The notes beneath the pieces were generated by a model. It saw only the letters and a program-made list of their open reading frames with translations, was not told where the DNA came from and made no database searches. Positions 9,894-22,258 of a stretch of 64,000 bases of DNA are shown here, in pieces (position 1 is the stretch's first letter; every line of letters begins with the position of its first letter). Origin of the DNA: Nymphaea colorata (lineage: Eukaryota; Streptophyta; Magnoliopsida; Nymphaeales; Nymphaeaceae); NCBI RefSeq assembly GCF_008831285.2, contig NC_045148.1, positions 22,882,283-22,946,282 on the forward strand, read 5' to 3'. The translations under genes and the position numbers were made by a program.

Positions 9894-12800
9894 TGATACG
9901 GGTCAACCTACAGATTGGCCTAGGACAGACACGGGCGTCGCCTAGAGCAGCCAAAGAGCACGAGGCAAAGCTGCCCTTCATGCGGTTCAGGCCCTTCATG
10001 GCCATGTTGACCCAAGTCCGGGTCAAGAGGGAGGAGTGGGAGGCGTAGAGCAGCAGGTGCAGTCCTTGAATGAGATTGATGTTCAGCTTAGAATTGAAGC
10101 CGAGGGTGGAGCGGGAGGAGAGGCAATGACTCTAAGCGAGGCTCTTGAAAACCAAGGCGAGAGGGTCAAGTCCAAGTCCGGTCTAGTCCAGCCTAGGTCT
10201 TCGTTAAACCCATACACTTAGGGTCAGCTTAGGGCATGCCTAGGCGAATTCAGGTCTGAACCAAAGCCCACAACGAGCGGGCCAAGGGGAGGACGGTTTA
10301 GGATTGAGACAATAGGTCTCACGTTTGTTTACTTGCGTTTTTCTTTGATTTTGAGAGTGCACATTTGCTTTGGTGTGAATTCCGTTTTGGATTTCGTTTT
10401 GGGGTTTGGATCACTTGTTTAGATCCGCTTTTCATTCAGAACTTTAAATACTTAGATCGCATTTGGAATTGTATGCAAAAATTTGGAAATTGAATTCATT
10501 TGTGTGAATCGTCTCTCTCTCTTCTCCTCGAGTTCTCTCTCTCTCTCACGCGCGCTCTCTTTTCCACGCCACGGTTTCTTCTTCCGTCTCACATTTGGAA
10601 ATTTCCAGCGCCTCTTGCTGGACTTCCTCACGTAGCAGCAGCAACACCCGACGGTATTCTTCTTTCCTTGCCTCGTTCTCTTCTTCTCTTCTTCCTCATT
10701 CACTCGGCCGAAGGGTTTGCTAATCGAAGAACGCCCAAGCGTCCGGCGCAAGGTGCTTCTTCCCACGGATTTCTTCCCCACGACTACACCAGTGATTGAA
10801 GCGCAGCCTCACGTTTCCACCCGTGAAGGTTAGAGGCATCATCGTACCGGGAGGGCTTCACACGTCTAGGCGACTAGAAGAGTGAAGCGACCATTTCAGA
10901 TTCGGACTATTGGAGGTAAGCGTCTATAGCTTGAACGAAGGGGCGTGCAACGGTGTTGGGTGCGCTTAGGGAAGAGTTCGACCCAAGGGGGTGACTTGCT
11001 GGAAAAAACAGCCGGTGAGTTATTCTTTTGCACGGTGGAAATCCCCTCTAAGCACTCCTTTACGAGTCACGGGCCTTCCTCTTGTTATCATCGATTTCTT
11101 TCTCTAGTCTTGTGCAATTTTATTCGATAGTTTGAGCAAAAGAAGTTCAGATTCAGTCATGGGTTTTGGCCTGTCCTCTTGCTGGAAAAATCAGAAAAGA
11201 AAAACAGAAAAAGGGCGAGAAAACAAGAAAGAAAGTGCGCCCAAAAGAAAAGAATCAAAATCGGCAAGTGGGACAAGGTGCGACCCCTTCTAGCATCGGC
11301 CGGAATTGCCAAATTCCGGCCACTGCTGCATTATTTCCGGTGAATTTCTGGCATGGGGCAGCAAGTGATCTGAGTTACATCTTAGTGGATTTGGGAGAAT
11401 TCGTCTTCATTTGGGGAAAATCCGGCCGCATTTGGGGAAAGCATTCTTTGCGTCGGCACATTTGGGAATTCCTAGATTATCTCTCCCAAATCGGTAAGTG
11501 TTTGATTGCTTTGGGCCTTTCGCCACCTCCACCCTACATCTGGACATGTGACGAGATCTGAGTGCATCAGAGAGGGAATATCCAGGCGAGATCCTCCCCT
11601 TCCCTCAATTCTAGATAGTGGATCCCATTTGGAAGGGGCGAGTTCCCTTTTGGGAGATCTTCTAGGGAGGAGATTCCTAAAAGCTAGGATCTTCTCCTAC
11701 CTTGTTGGAGTTTACTTTCCTCGTAGCCTGCCACCTCGTCTCCCACTTTAGCTAGAGAACCTCCCAGCCACACACCTCAGCAACCAGCTCGCCACCTCAC
11801 CTAGACACCTCACCGAATCCCTAGCCTCTCTCCTACTTACTTGGGAGATATCCTTTCTAGAAACGCCACCTCCCCCTAGCATCTTGGAGCTTGATTCCTT
11901 AGTGATATCTCCTCCATATTCTTTGCCACCTTATCATCCACCGAGCCACCCTAGCCCACATCCAAATTACCAAGTTACTGCCTACCCATTTCCCATTCCC
12001 ATTTTCACCTAGCTTGTGCGCCTAAACCTACCCTAGCTACTTTATAGGGACGCCCATTTTAGCCGCTTCCCTTCACCCGGTCAACCTAGGAATTGGACCA
12101 TAGGACCCACTTAGCCCAACCCCCCCATTGACCTAGCTTCCTGGTCGAACCTAGCCCGGGCCCACCTGGTCCCACCTGGTCCGAGCTCACCCAGTCCAAG
12201 ACCCACACCTAGGAGGTTCCAGCCCTAGCGCCAAGGAAGACCGCGGCTCTCTTGACCGCATCCTTGTGTACCTTGGAACCGGCGGGCCTTGCCCCAGCCA
12301 TCTCCGGCGACCTCCGGCCACTGCCGGCCACCTCTGCTCTTTTTCCAACGACCCTCCGGCGTGGATTCCAGAAGGTCCCCAAGACAGCCAGCAAGGCATT
12401 GGAGTGCTCCTAGCCTTTCTCGGCAAGGTGTCCTTCCTTCGCGCGTCCATTGGAGCGACTTCACTCAACAACCGGTGTCTTCAACTTTGGAGTTCCAGCC
12501 CGATGCCAGCCCTTTGTCTCGTGTTGCTGATAGTGCCCGAGTGTGGAATCTCACCTCGTGGCGTGTGATTGATTCGCCAAGCTTGCCTTGGCCGGTACAC
12601 TCTACTCCTCTCTTAGATACGTGGGTGGTAGCATTTATTTGTTTTTCTTTTGATTTCAGCCCGACCTTGGGTCGTCGTTGTGCATAGAGGGACCTCCGCG
12701 GCACTGCGCCAAGGACACGACCTCGTGCCGACACTAGCCTCCTACGGGTGGGTGTGGTTTGCACGGTGTGTTTGAGTGAGTTTCAGTGTTTTAATGAAAT

Positions 12801-13050
12801 GTATCGCTTCCGCTTGTATTAGCCTCACAGCTATTAGTTCTTTGTAGTAGGATTTGCTTGGGTTTTGGGATAGCCATTCTTGTATTCCTCTACCTATTTG
12901 GGATTTTTAAGTCAGGGTTCCTGTTCGACTGGGTAGTGTCTCTGTATTTAATTCGTCCTAGGAAAGTCTTCTGTTTGGTCCAAGGTGATCGTGGGGGTAG
13001 GCACGGCCGTTGGCTTCAGACTTTGGTCGGCCACGGGCAAGACCCTACCA
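9894..13050 (+). mobile_element. Family-C 3' LTR of element E
   Basis: It begins TGATACGGGTCAACC and ends GACCCTACCA, the termini of the family-C LTR, for a length of 3157 bases. It is closely similar to the element C LTRs. A TATA-like TTTAAATA lies near 10443, followed by a CT-rich leader near 10510-10560, GGTAAGT at 11493-11499, two copies of a CCCACCTGGT unit at 12161-12180, and the UGUA-rich block near 12800. The pol frame that normally continues into this LTR is closed after about 16 codons. The ORFs in this interval are otherwise short and without recognisable domains. Its end touches element F with no target-site duplication visible. Confidence 0.85.
12161..12180 (+). repeat. 10-bp minisatellite, two copies
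   Basis: CCCACCTGGT is repeated twice. The same site has one copy in the element C 5' LTR (33904-33913) and three in its 3' LTR (42113-42142). Confidence 0.8.
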
Positions 13051-13464
13051 TAACCTGTAGGTGTCGCTCGGCGGGGGCCGCAGGTCAGCTAGGCGGCAGC
13101 CGGCAGTGCTGCCGCCCGTCTCTCTCATCTCTGGCCGCTGGCCAGCCAGGCAGCGCTCGGCGTCGTCGCTGTCCTCGGTCTCCTCTGCCTTGCCCCTGCC
13201 CGGGCGATGGAGGCTAAACCTCCCGACACGTTCAGGCCTGCGTGGTGCGTCCTCTACCGGCCCACGGGGCTAGCCTCCTGCGGCCGTTCCTCTGCAGTGC
13301 CGGGCTCTCGCCCGCGGTCTGTAGCCTCACTCTGCTCTGCTCCGGGGTCATCACCCCCTCCTCCTGGCGCGTGGCCCGTCCTGGCCGTGAGCGGTGCGCG
13401 GCCTTCCGCCCTGTCGGTGCCGGCTGTGGCCCTCATCCTGGACGCCGATGGGTGGGCCGTAATA
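13051..13464 (-). mobile_element. Partial 3' LTR of minus-strand element F
   Basis: On the minus strand a purine-rich AAGGGGGATGGATC is followed by TATTACGGCCCACC, matching the TGTTACGG LTR start with one change. The pol frame runs on into this LTR to a stop near 13254, as in the other subfamilies. The rest of the LTR is missing because the fragment ends at the family-C LTR terminus at 13050. The stretch is very GC-rich and has no other recognisable gene. Confidence 0.6.
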
Positions 13465-16400
13465 GATCCATCCCCCTTAGATGGAGCCTGTCCCCAGGCT
13501 CCTATAGTGGGTTACCTCTCAGCAAGACCGTTGGTGTCCTCCCAGGTGGGACCTCCTTCACGGCCGTCCCATTCCACCAAGTACTCTCGGCGGAGCTCGC
13601 CGTCGCGTCGCACCCTGCGGCTACGTAGCAACCTCCGTGGCAGGGCGGGCTCGTCCGGGGCCTCTGGAGCGGCTTGAGCCTCCCCACGTGAAAGACGGGG
13701 TGCACCCGGGCATGAGCTGGTAGCGCCAAGCGGTAGGCGGCCTTGCCGTGGCGCGCCTCAAGCCGGTAAGGAACATAATATCTCGACAACAGTTTCGAGT
13801 ATGGCTGGCCGAACAGGGTCTTCTACCCCCTAGGCAGGCGCTTGAGCCACGCCCAATCTCCTACACTGAACTGACGCTCGGCACGACCCTTGTTGTGCTA
13901 CTGCTGCATGCGGCTGCGTGCTCTCTCCAAGTTGGTGCGAAGCACCCTCAAAATCTCGTCACGGTCGCACAGGCGCTCAAGGTCCTCCTCGCTTGCTAGA
14001 CCCGGTTCGTAATTCCTCAATGTGGGCGGGGGATGCCCGTAGACCGCCTAGAAGGGAGTCATCCCTATCGAAGAGTGGGGGCTGGTATTATACGCCCACT
14101 CGCACCACGAGAGGTACTTGGCCCAAGTCGACGGCCTGTGCCCTGAAAAACTCCGCAAGTAGGTCTCTATGGTGCGGTTCACCACCTCTGTCTGTCCATC
14201 GGTCTGGGGGTGGTGGGCTGAACTAAAAAGCACCTTGGTGCTGGCTAGCCGCATGTACCTCCTCCAAAAGTCGCTGATGAACACGCTATCTCTGTCACAC
14301 ACTATCGTGCGAGGCATGCCGTGATGCCTCCCGATCCACTCCTGGTATGTCTCTGCGACAAGGCGGGCTGAGTAAAGGCGCGGCAAGGCTGCAAGGTGGC
14401 AGTGCTTGGTGAGCTGGTCCACCACCACTAGTATGGCCTCCTTCCCGTCTGAACGTGGGAGGGCGTCTATAAAATCCATGGAGACGTCCTCCCATGGCTA
14501 GTGTGGTATCGGCAAGGGGCAAAGATTCCCGGGGGTCTTCGCGGCCTCGTACTTCTCGCGCTGGCATATAGGGCAGCTCTTGACAAAGTGGGCGACATCG
14601 GTTTTCAGCCCCTTCCACCAGAAATCGGTGGCCACTCTAGCTCGGGTCTTCTCTCGCCCTTCGTGGCCCATGGCAGGCAGGTCGTGGTTGTGGCGAATCA
14701 ACTCCTGACTTAAGGGGTGCCCCCTAGGAAGGACAACCTTGCCTTCTCTATAGAGGAGGCCTTCTTGGGCTATATACAACGGGATGCTGCCCGGGTTAGT
14801 CTGCACGGAGGAGAGGAGGAGCCGAAGGGTGTCGTCCTCCTTCTGAGCCGCCCGACTACGGTCCCATAGGCGAGTAGTGGGGGCTGCCATAGCAAAGAAC
14901 GCCTCGGGAGCTCATGACAATGCGTCGGCCGCAGAATTGTCGACTCCTCTCTTGTATTCGATAGAGAAGTCGTAGCACAAGGGTCTGGCTATCCACCTCT
15001 ACTGAGTGGGGGTGGATATGCGCTGGGCTAGCAAATATTTCAAGCTGACATGGTCAGTCCTCACCATGAAGCGCTGTCCAAGAAGGTAGGGCTGCCATTT
15101 CTCTACGGCGACGACTATCGCTAACATCTCCCTCTCATAAGTCGAAAACTGATTGGCGCGTCGATTGAGGGCCTTGCTAATGTAGGCAATGGGATGCCTA
15201 TCATGACTGAGCACTGCCCCGATCCCAGCCTCACAGGCATCTGTCTCCACCACGAAAGTCTTGGGGAAGTTTGGCAGGGATAGCATAGGAGCGGTGGTCA
15301 TGGCCACCTTGAGCTGCTCAAACGCCCCTCTAGCTTCCTCGGTCCACTCCCAACCTCCCTTCTGAAGCAAACGGGTGAGAGGAGAAGCAATGTGCCCGTA
15401 GTGTCGGATGAACCGGCGGTAGTACCCGGTAAGCCCAAGAAATCCCCTCACTTCCCGAGGAGATCTAGGAATAGGCCAATCCACCATGGCCTCAATCTTC
15501 GTGGGGTCGGCCTTGACCCCATCGGCCGTGACAATGTGCCCAAGATAGGCGACCTCTGACTGACCAAAGCTGCACTTGGTCTGCTTAGCGTACAACTGGT
15601 GCTCCCGGAGCAGCTCTAACACAGTCCTGAGGTGTCTGCCATGGTCCTCAAGGGTGGCGCTGTAGATGAGGACATCATCGAAGAACACTAGAACTCCCTT
15701 GTGAAGATGGGCTCTAAAAATATCGTTCATGCACCGCTGGAAGGTGGCCGGTGCATTGGTCAAGCCGAACGGCATCACCAAGAACTCAAAGTGCACGTCG
15801 TGGGTGCGGAATGCCGTTTTGGGAATATCTTCGGACGCCATCCGAATCTGGAAGTACCCTGACCACAAATCAATCTTGGAAAAGTAACGGGCACCCGAGA
15901 GCTCGTCGATCACGGGAATGGGGTGCTTGTCCTTGAGTGTGGCCTCGTTGAGGGCTCGGTAGTCCACACAAAATCGCCAAGAACCATCGTGCTTCTTCAC
16001 TAGAAGTATTGGGGAAGAGAAGGCGCTTGAGGAGGGTCGGATGAGCCCCTCCCTTAGCATATCCCGGACCTGCTTCTCTAGCTCACTCTTTTGGGCATGG
16101 GCGTATCTGTAAGGCCATACACAAACTGCCGAAGTGCTGGGGACAAGCTGGATATGATGATCATGGGCCCGTGGCGGAGGTTGCCCCTTGGGCTCTCGGA
16201 AAACATCGGTGAACTCTCCCAAGAGAAGAGAAACGGGCTGCGGCGTCTCCTCTCGGGCAGCTGGCTGCTCTTCCACACAAGAGAGTAGGAGGTAGGCCGG
16301 CTCTTGGGCCTGTAGTGCTCGGAGGGCCTCCTTGGGCTGAACCGGTCCGTCTAAAGCCCTCAAAGTCGCATGCTGCCCATTGGCACGAGGAAACTTCAAG

Positions 16401-17096
16401 GTCATCTCCTTGAAGTTGAACGTGATCTCATCTAGGGTCTTGATCCACTGGACCCGTAGGATAATATCTGTGCCACACTGTGCTAGAACGAAGAGATCTA
16501 CCCAGAAGTCTGTGTCTTGGACTCAGAGGTTGACATCTTCACAAACTTCGTGGCAAGGGATGCGGGCGCCATCCCCAACCATCACTTCAAACGGTGGGTA
16601 AGCCTTGAGCTTGCAGCCCGAGGAAATAGCTACCAGCCGGCTAATGAAATTGTGTGTCGCGCCGTTATCCACAAGGACCAGCACCCTCACGCCTCCAACT
16701 GACCCTTCGATCCTCATGGAGTTAGGTGTAGGGGGCCGGGAGATGGAGAAGTAAGCTTGCCGAACTAGGGCCTGGCGGTCGGTAGGCTCCCCTTTGTCGG
16801 CATCATCATGCTCGGGTGGGACGTCCCCCTTTGGGCTATCGGCGGTCTCATCGTCCTCAAGTACATGGTACATCATATTTGCTTGGCACTTATGCCCTCT
16901 AACATATTTTTTTCGGCAGTAGAAGCACATGCCCTGTCTGATTCTCTGCTCTCGCTCTTGCGGCGTAATGATCTTGACCCTTGGAGGAAGCGGTTTGCGC
17001 GGGGAGCTGGCCGGCGAGTAGCGCTCGGGTGTGCGAGCTCTCGGCTGGAATCGCCGTGGAGGTGAGAGCGAGGGCCGGCCTCGGGTAGGGTGGAAT
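13465..17096 (-). pseudogene. Element F gag-pol remnant, third subfamily
   Basis: Read from high to low coordinates it holds the Gag C-terminus with zinc knuckle (CFYCRKKYVRGHKC, near 16890-16930), protease (VLVDNGATHNFISRL; DNG instead of DSG), RT ([34 protein letters not shown]), RNase H (ISKALNRRANQFSTYEREMLAIVVAVEKW), integrase (CPICQREKYEA, MDFIDALPRS, CDRDSVF, HHPQTDGQTEVVNRT) and a chromodomain (EYLVEWDGREGGPTWED). In-frame stops lie at 16523, 14999, near 14915, 14498 and 14048, near 13830 and near 13515, and there is a frameshift just before the zinc knuckle. The frame otherwise persists, so decay was mostly by point nonsense mutations. The 5' end is cut inside gag. RT lacks a few residues relative to A and C (ELSGARYFSK). 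Confidence 0.9.
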
Positions 17097-18484
17097 CCCC
17101 AACCCTCTTCTCCGAGCCTACCTAACCCGACCTCACTCTCTAGCCTTAGTCGAAGTTAGGTCAACTCCCCCAAACGAGCCCCCTCTCATCTAAGCTACCC
17201 TAGTCTACTTGAGCCAACCTCGAGTGTCCCCTGACCCAGTCAACCCGGACCCACTAAACTAGGTCCCTTAGCCAACACCCTTGTAGTCAACCTTAACCCC
17301 CCTTCGGTCAACTTGACTATACCCGCGAGCTCAGGCTCCTCCCAAGCCAACCACACGAGACCTCCTATTAGCTAGGTTACCTAATTCCGCACCTAACCCT
17401 CTCTCTGCCTAGCCTCCCCCAACCCGAGCCCATCTTGACTGGACCATCCTCCCTACTAGAGCCCAGCCGAACCGAGCCAACCCCAGCCTGAGCTAGGATT
17501 AGGTCTCGCCGGTCCCCTACGGCCCTTTGCCTCGGCCGCGTCTCTTCCCGTCGGATCCCTCCGACTAACGTGGCCGTGCCACACCAGACGGTAGGCGCTG
17601 TCCTTCCGACAGCAGCCCCCTCGGCACTCAGGCGGCCCTTCCGGCCATGGCGTTAGCGCCCTCCGCAGCGCGACGATCCGCAGCAGGCGCCCGCGGCAGT
17701 TGTCCACCCTCGCCAACGACAGCGCGCCATCATCCGCGGCCCCGCTTCTCAGCGACCGCCAACTCCGGCGCCGGCATCCGATAGTGGTTCCTTCAGCGCT
17801 GAGCGCTCCCAGCAGCAACCGTCGTCAGCGCAACCCGCGTCCGTCCAGTCGGCCGCAGCAGACAGTCTCGGTGCTCGACTACACCAGACAGCCCGACGTC
17901 CAGCCCCAGCCCGGCAGGCGCGCGATAAGCGACAGCGCAGGTTCGCGGCCAGCAGCGAGCGGACTTCTCCTCAGGCGCTTTCGGCTAGAATCCCAGCGGC
18001 GAGCTCTTCGCCCAGCGGTCTAAACTTGTGCAGCAGACATCCGAGGAGGCTCTCCACAACTGGTCTTCTTGTACAGCGAGCTGCAATACCCGGGGGTTGG
18101 TTCTCACCCCGGGTGCTTATCCGGCTACGCCAAGGTTCTCCTTGGCCGGTACTCCCTTGCTCCCCCTTGTAGCCACGGGCGGGTTTTGCTTTTGTTTGTT
18201 TTAGGCCAGCATTTAGTTTGCTTTTGTTTTTGCTTTAGTCCCGGCTTCGGCCAAGCTCCTCACTGTGGTACCTCGGGGGCACTGTGCCCGAGACACGACT
18301 ACAAGGAGCCGACCACCTATTTGCTTTCGTTGGGTGTGGTTTGGCCGTTAGTAGTGGTTTGTGTGGTTTGTGAGTGAGTTGCGAGAGTTTGAAATTTGTA
18401 TCGCTCACGTTTTGTAAGGCCTCATCAAACTGAGTAGCTGATTGTAGTAGGTTATCCGTAGTTAGTTTTTTCGGGAAAGGGTAC
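17097..18484 (+). mobile_element. 3' part of a subfamily-2 LTR, left of element A
   Basis: It aligns with LTR2 from about 2.3 kb after the LTR start, through the GC-rich CAGCAGGC-type region, the GAGCTGCAATACCCGGGGG block and the TGGTTTG/UGUA-rich block near 18400. It is interrupted at 18484 by element A and continues at 31424. There is no coding content; ORFs here are short and unlike known proteins. Confidence 0.75.
18480..18484. repeat. Target-site duplication GGTAC, left copy
   Basis: GGTAC precedes the 5' LTR of element A and is repeated exactly after its 3' LTR at 31424-31428. A 5-bp duplication is typical of Ty3/gypsy integrase. It proves that this A copy inserted as a unit into the LTR around it. 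Confidence 0.92.
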
Positions 18485-18485
18485 T

Positions 18486-18767
18486 GTTACGGACCTACCT
18501 AGTGGTCCAGACCCAGCAGAGGTCGAGCCAGCTGAGACCAGCCGAAGGAAGCGCAAGGCTCCCGAATTATGGGCTCGATCTCTCCAGAGCATCAAGGCCA
18601 GTCCCAAGGAGAATCAGGAAGCGCCAGAGATAGTTGCAGCAGGAGGAGCAACTAGGTCATCAACGGTGCTTGAATGGAAAGAAACTCAAGATGTCCTTGA
18701 ATCAAATGTTGGGCTCGTTGAGTTAGATAGGTCTAACCCAAGTGAGTCTACTTCGCACGGCTCTTGA
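18486..18767 (+). CDS. U3-encoded pol tail reading frame (A 5' LTR)
   Basis: Ninety-three open codons plus TGA. The frame is the one continuous with pol in a 3' LTR. It contains SRRKRKAPELWARSLQ and VAAGGATRSSTVLE, both conserved in the B, D and LTR3 copies. In the 5' LTR it lies upstream of the TATA box and would not be expressed as such. Confidence 0.5.
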   Translation, partial: VTDLPSGPDPAEVEPAETSRRKRKAPELWARSLQSIKASPKENQEAPEIVAAGGATRSSTVLEWKETQDVLESNVGLVELDRSNPSESTSHGS

Positions 18768-19098
18768 GGCGCCCTGAGACTTGAACGTCTTAGGTAATGG
18801 CTCGGTCAAGCCAGACCAAACCCTTACACCCAAAACCCAAAGTGAGGGCGGGTCCCCTCACGAGGTCCCCACCTTGAGCTAACCAGGCTCAAGGGCTTGA
18901 ATTTTAGTTTAAGTGTTAGGCGCTAGGCCCATGTCTACTTTCTAGCGTTTTGTCTTAGTTAATAGAATCGGAATTGCTTAAGTTAATAAGGGGATTTGAA
19001 GTCGAGACCTAGCCTAGCGGGTTGTGCTTGGCGCCATTGTAATTGGGTCATTGGGTAGAGGATACAGTCCGGATTGTGGACGATCCAAATTAGGTTAG

Positions 19099-19106
19099 TA
19101 TAAATA
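19099..19106 (+). promoter_or_regulatory. TATA box of element A 5' LTR
   Basis: TATAAATA lies 614 bases into the LTR and is followed about 65 bases later by CTCTCTCTCCTCCTCGCGAGG. The 3' LTR has the same box at 28280-28287. It is the likely promoter for genomic RNA. Confidence 0.7.
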
Positions 19107-22100
19107 GTTTTGGATCCTTGTACATCATCAAGTTTTATGAAATAGAATTCATTTGGAGTCGAGCACTCTCTCTCCTCCTCGCGAGGCTTGCATTTCCCTT
19201 TGAGGAATTCCATCTTCTATAGTCTCCCGTCTTCTTCACCAAGGTGTGAACCAGGCGTCTTCTCCCTCTCGCGCCCCCTTGGCCCGTGTCTATTTCTACT
19301 CCATTGAAGAGCTTTGGAGCACCGGCGTCTTCGACGAAGGCCCAAAGGCACGGCTCGGGCAGATGTCCTCCTCACCGGCGGCGGATTCACCCTTGACCAC
19401 GTAAGTACCCCTACCGGTTTTCTTTAAACCTGTAATCAGAGCCTTCTCCTTGCACACGAAGGAGTTGAAAGTCTGATTTCAGAGAAGGGAAGGTTGAAGG
19501 TGCAGGTCTGATCCTCGGCTTCAACGGGACGCTTTCATAAGGTTAGTTCATTCGATCTCTTAGCATGAAAAGGGAATCGAGTTAGGGAGTTTCTTAGGCG
19601 GAATTCTCCACGTCCGGTTCTGCTCTTGCCATACCCAAGATCAGAGTTGAGATCTCTGGTTCAGCCGGTCCGAGAAGCCCTTTTACTCGACCCTTATCAC
19701 TTGAACGATCACTTAGACCAATCCAAGATCGCTAGAGGAAAGCGTTCGGTGGAAGAGCCTCAAAAAAAGTATTGAATTAAGGCTCGGCTTCTTCCACTAG
19801 AAACCTCGGTCCAGAATTATAAAAATAAGCAAAAGTCATGGATCTGGCCGTGGAAAGAAAGAAAGAACTAGCTTAAAAGGATCGCCCAAGGAAAAGCTAA
19901 AAAATAGTGTAACTTGAGCGGAATCCGCCGGCTAGATTGCAAGATCGGTGCCTCGCCGGAAAAGAGGCCAATTCCGGTCACCGCTGCTAACTCCGGCGTC
20001 CGCCATTGCCCTTGAGGTCGAGGACTGTTCTGCCCTTCTGCCCTCTTGTTTTCATTAAATTTTATTAAGGGTAGATCGGACTTCCGAGTGGAGGAACAAA
20101 TTTCGGTCGTCGGCGAGCTTGGAGCATTCCAGCGTGGTCGCCAGCCAAGTCTGGGTAAGTCTCCTCGTTCTTCATCTCGTCCGTCCAAGCGTCCAGGTGT
20201 CAGCCATCCAGTCAGCTAGTCCAGTCACCCCTCCACGTCAGCACCACCTGTCCTACTCGAGATCAGCTCGAGACTTCGTGGCCCAAATTGTAGGAACACC
20301 CCCTTAGCTTTCTCCTTAATTTTCTCATTTGCTTTTTGATTGAGTCTCACCCTTAGTCGCTAGAAACCCTAGGCGTCCATCCAGCCACGTGTCCCCATCT
20401 GGTGTGTCCACTCAGCCGCATCATAGCTAGCTCGAGCTCCTGCCTTCCAGCTTGGTCACAAGCCTGCCAAGTGTCCCACGTCCCTCGCATCCACCTAACA
20501 ACCGCGAGCCACTACCGAGTCCACTCCCCCTCTTCTCTCCACGCCTTTAGGAGTTGATCCCCTCTTTCTAGCACACGTCCCCCATCCTTCTCCACCTTTT
20601 AGGACACCTCACATCGCATGTATCCTCAGCCCCATGTGTCACAATCTCCCAACTTGACAGAACCGCAAGCGCCACCTAGCCCTCGTCCTCCTCTCTCGCA
20701 GCCAGCTCGAGTCCACCTTTCCTTAGTTTTAGGAAAACGCGTCTTCTCTTTTCCTTGTCGCTAGGGTCTCCCCTCGCGCTCTCTTGCAGCCCTTGATCTT
20801 GCCACATGGCACAGATTTGGCGCACCACCCTTGGCTCGACCAGCCAAGACTAAACGAACCCAACTAGGTTACCTCGCGCGCCCCACTTCCCTTAGGTCAA
20901 CCCCTCTTGCTTTGACTTAGACCGAAAACCGATTGACTTAACCTCACCTAGCTCAAGTAGGTAATCTAATCCAACCCTTAACCCCTTCGGACCTAGCCTA
21001 GTTGACTCGAGCCTACCTCAAGTGTCCCTCTTGTCCACCTCACCCTGACCCATCAGCTTGGTCCAGTAGCAGCCACCTTCTAGTCGAACCCATCTCCCCT
21101 TTGGTCACCCTTGACCTCGATCCGAGCTTAGGTTCATTCGCCCGAAGCCAGTCCTCTTAGCCTCACTCGTAGTTAGGTCGCCTATCTCCCCTACCTAAGC
21201 TACATTCCTCCTCGGCTTACCCCTGCACTTAACCCATCTTACCTTGACCAGCCGTCCCTTAGAGCCCCGCCGCACCAAGCCAGCCGACCTTAGTTAGGGA
21301 CCAGGCACAGCCGGCGCTAGCCTTGCGTTAAGCATTCCCGGCCAGCACATCGGCCAGCTCCCAGCCGACGGCCCGCATCCGTCGACAGCCTTGGCCGAGC
21401 CAATCCCGCAGCCAGGCAGGTAGGCATTGCCGTATCGGCTCTCACCCCCTCGGCCGTGCCCGCAGCACGCAGGCTCATCGTAGGCGACAGACGATCGCCC
21501 ATCCGCTCGGCAACCAGTAGCAGCTGGCGTCAACCCGGTTGCGCGCTTCCCGCCGACTTTGCATCGGCCGCAGCAGACCGCTCTAGCCCACACGTCTCAC
21601 CAGTCATCCTGGACAGCAGGCTACTGTCCCAGGCCGCGTGCTTCACGCCGGCCTGTGAGCTGAATTGCCCGGGGAACGGTTTTCACCCCGTGGCCTTTCC
21701 GCGCAGCCAAGGTAGCTCCTTGGCCGGGAAGTTTTCTCATCCCCCTTGTAGTCGTGGGAGGGTGTTATTTGCTTGTGCTTTTTAGGAAGCATAGTAGTTT
21801 CCTTTCTTTACTGCTTTAGCCCAGGCTTCGGCCTTGCTCCCCTCCGTGGCACCTCGAGGGCCTATTGCCCGAGACACGGTCACAAGGAGCCGACCGTCCC
21901 ATTTGCTTTCTGTTGGGCATAGTTTGCTCGTAAATCGTGGTTTGTATGGTTTGTCTGAGTGAGCTTTGAGAGTCTTCTTGTACTGCTCGCGCTTGTACGG
22001 CCTTATAACCCACTGTAGAAATTTTGTAGTAGGTTCAGACCGTAGCTAGGAATTGGGAAAAGGGTATTCCGCATCTGTAATTCCAAGTCCTAAGGGTTTT

Positions 22101-22245
22101 GCACCGGGGTTTGTCCGGCCGGGTAGATTCATTTGTTTTAATTTATTAGGGTTTTTGGTTTTTAGACAAGATCCTCAAGAAGATCTGGGAACTAGGACGT
22201 ACTTGGTTAGGACTTTCTAGCCCAACTGGTGACGTGCCTAACAAT

Positions 22246-22258
22246 TGGTATCAGAGCC
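22246..22258 (+). other. Primer binding site (tRNA-iMet) of element A
   Basis: TGGTATCAGAGCC begins two bases after the LTR end. It is the standard complement of the 3' end of plant initiator tRNA-Met and would prime minus-strand DNA synthesis. Confidence 0.9.

Larger units (their letters stand above)
18485..22243 (+). mobile_element. Element A 5' LTR
   Basis: It runs TGTTACGG to CCTAACA, 3759 bases. Landmarks: U3 reading frame to 18767, stem-loop 18842-18861, TATA box 19099-19106, CT-rich leader near 19160-19180, donor-like CACGTAAGTACCCC with GTAAGT from 19401, GGTAAGT 20154-20160, a C-rich stretch carrying several CCACGTGTC and CCACCTGTC motifs, a GC-rich part near 21300-21660, and the UGUA-rich block near 21979-22030. 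The minus-strand ORF at 18983-19213 recurs in the other LTR only because the LTRs are copies. Confidence 0.92.

Noticed and set aside
12187-12764. Overlapping ORFs of 60-130 codons on both strands in LTR sequence
   Set aside because: They lie in GC-rich LTR DNA, recur only because the LTR is repeated, have no recognisable domain and are not conserved between families.
18983-19213. 76-codon minus-strand ORF present in identical form at 28164-28394
   Set aside because: The identity is explained by the two LTRs of one element; the frame is not kept in the B or D LTRs.
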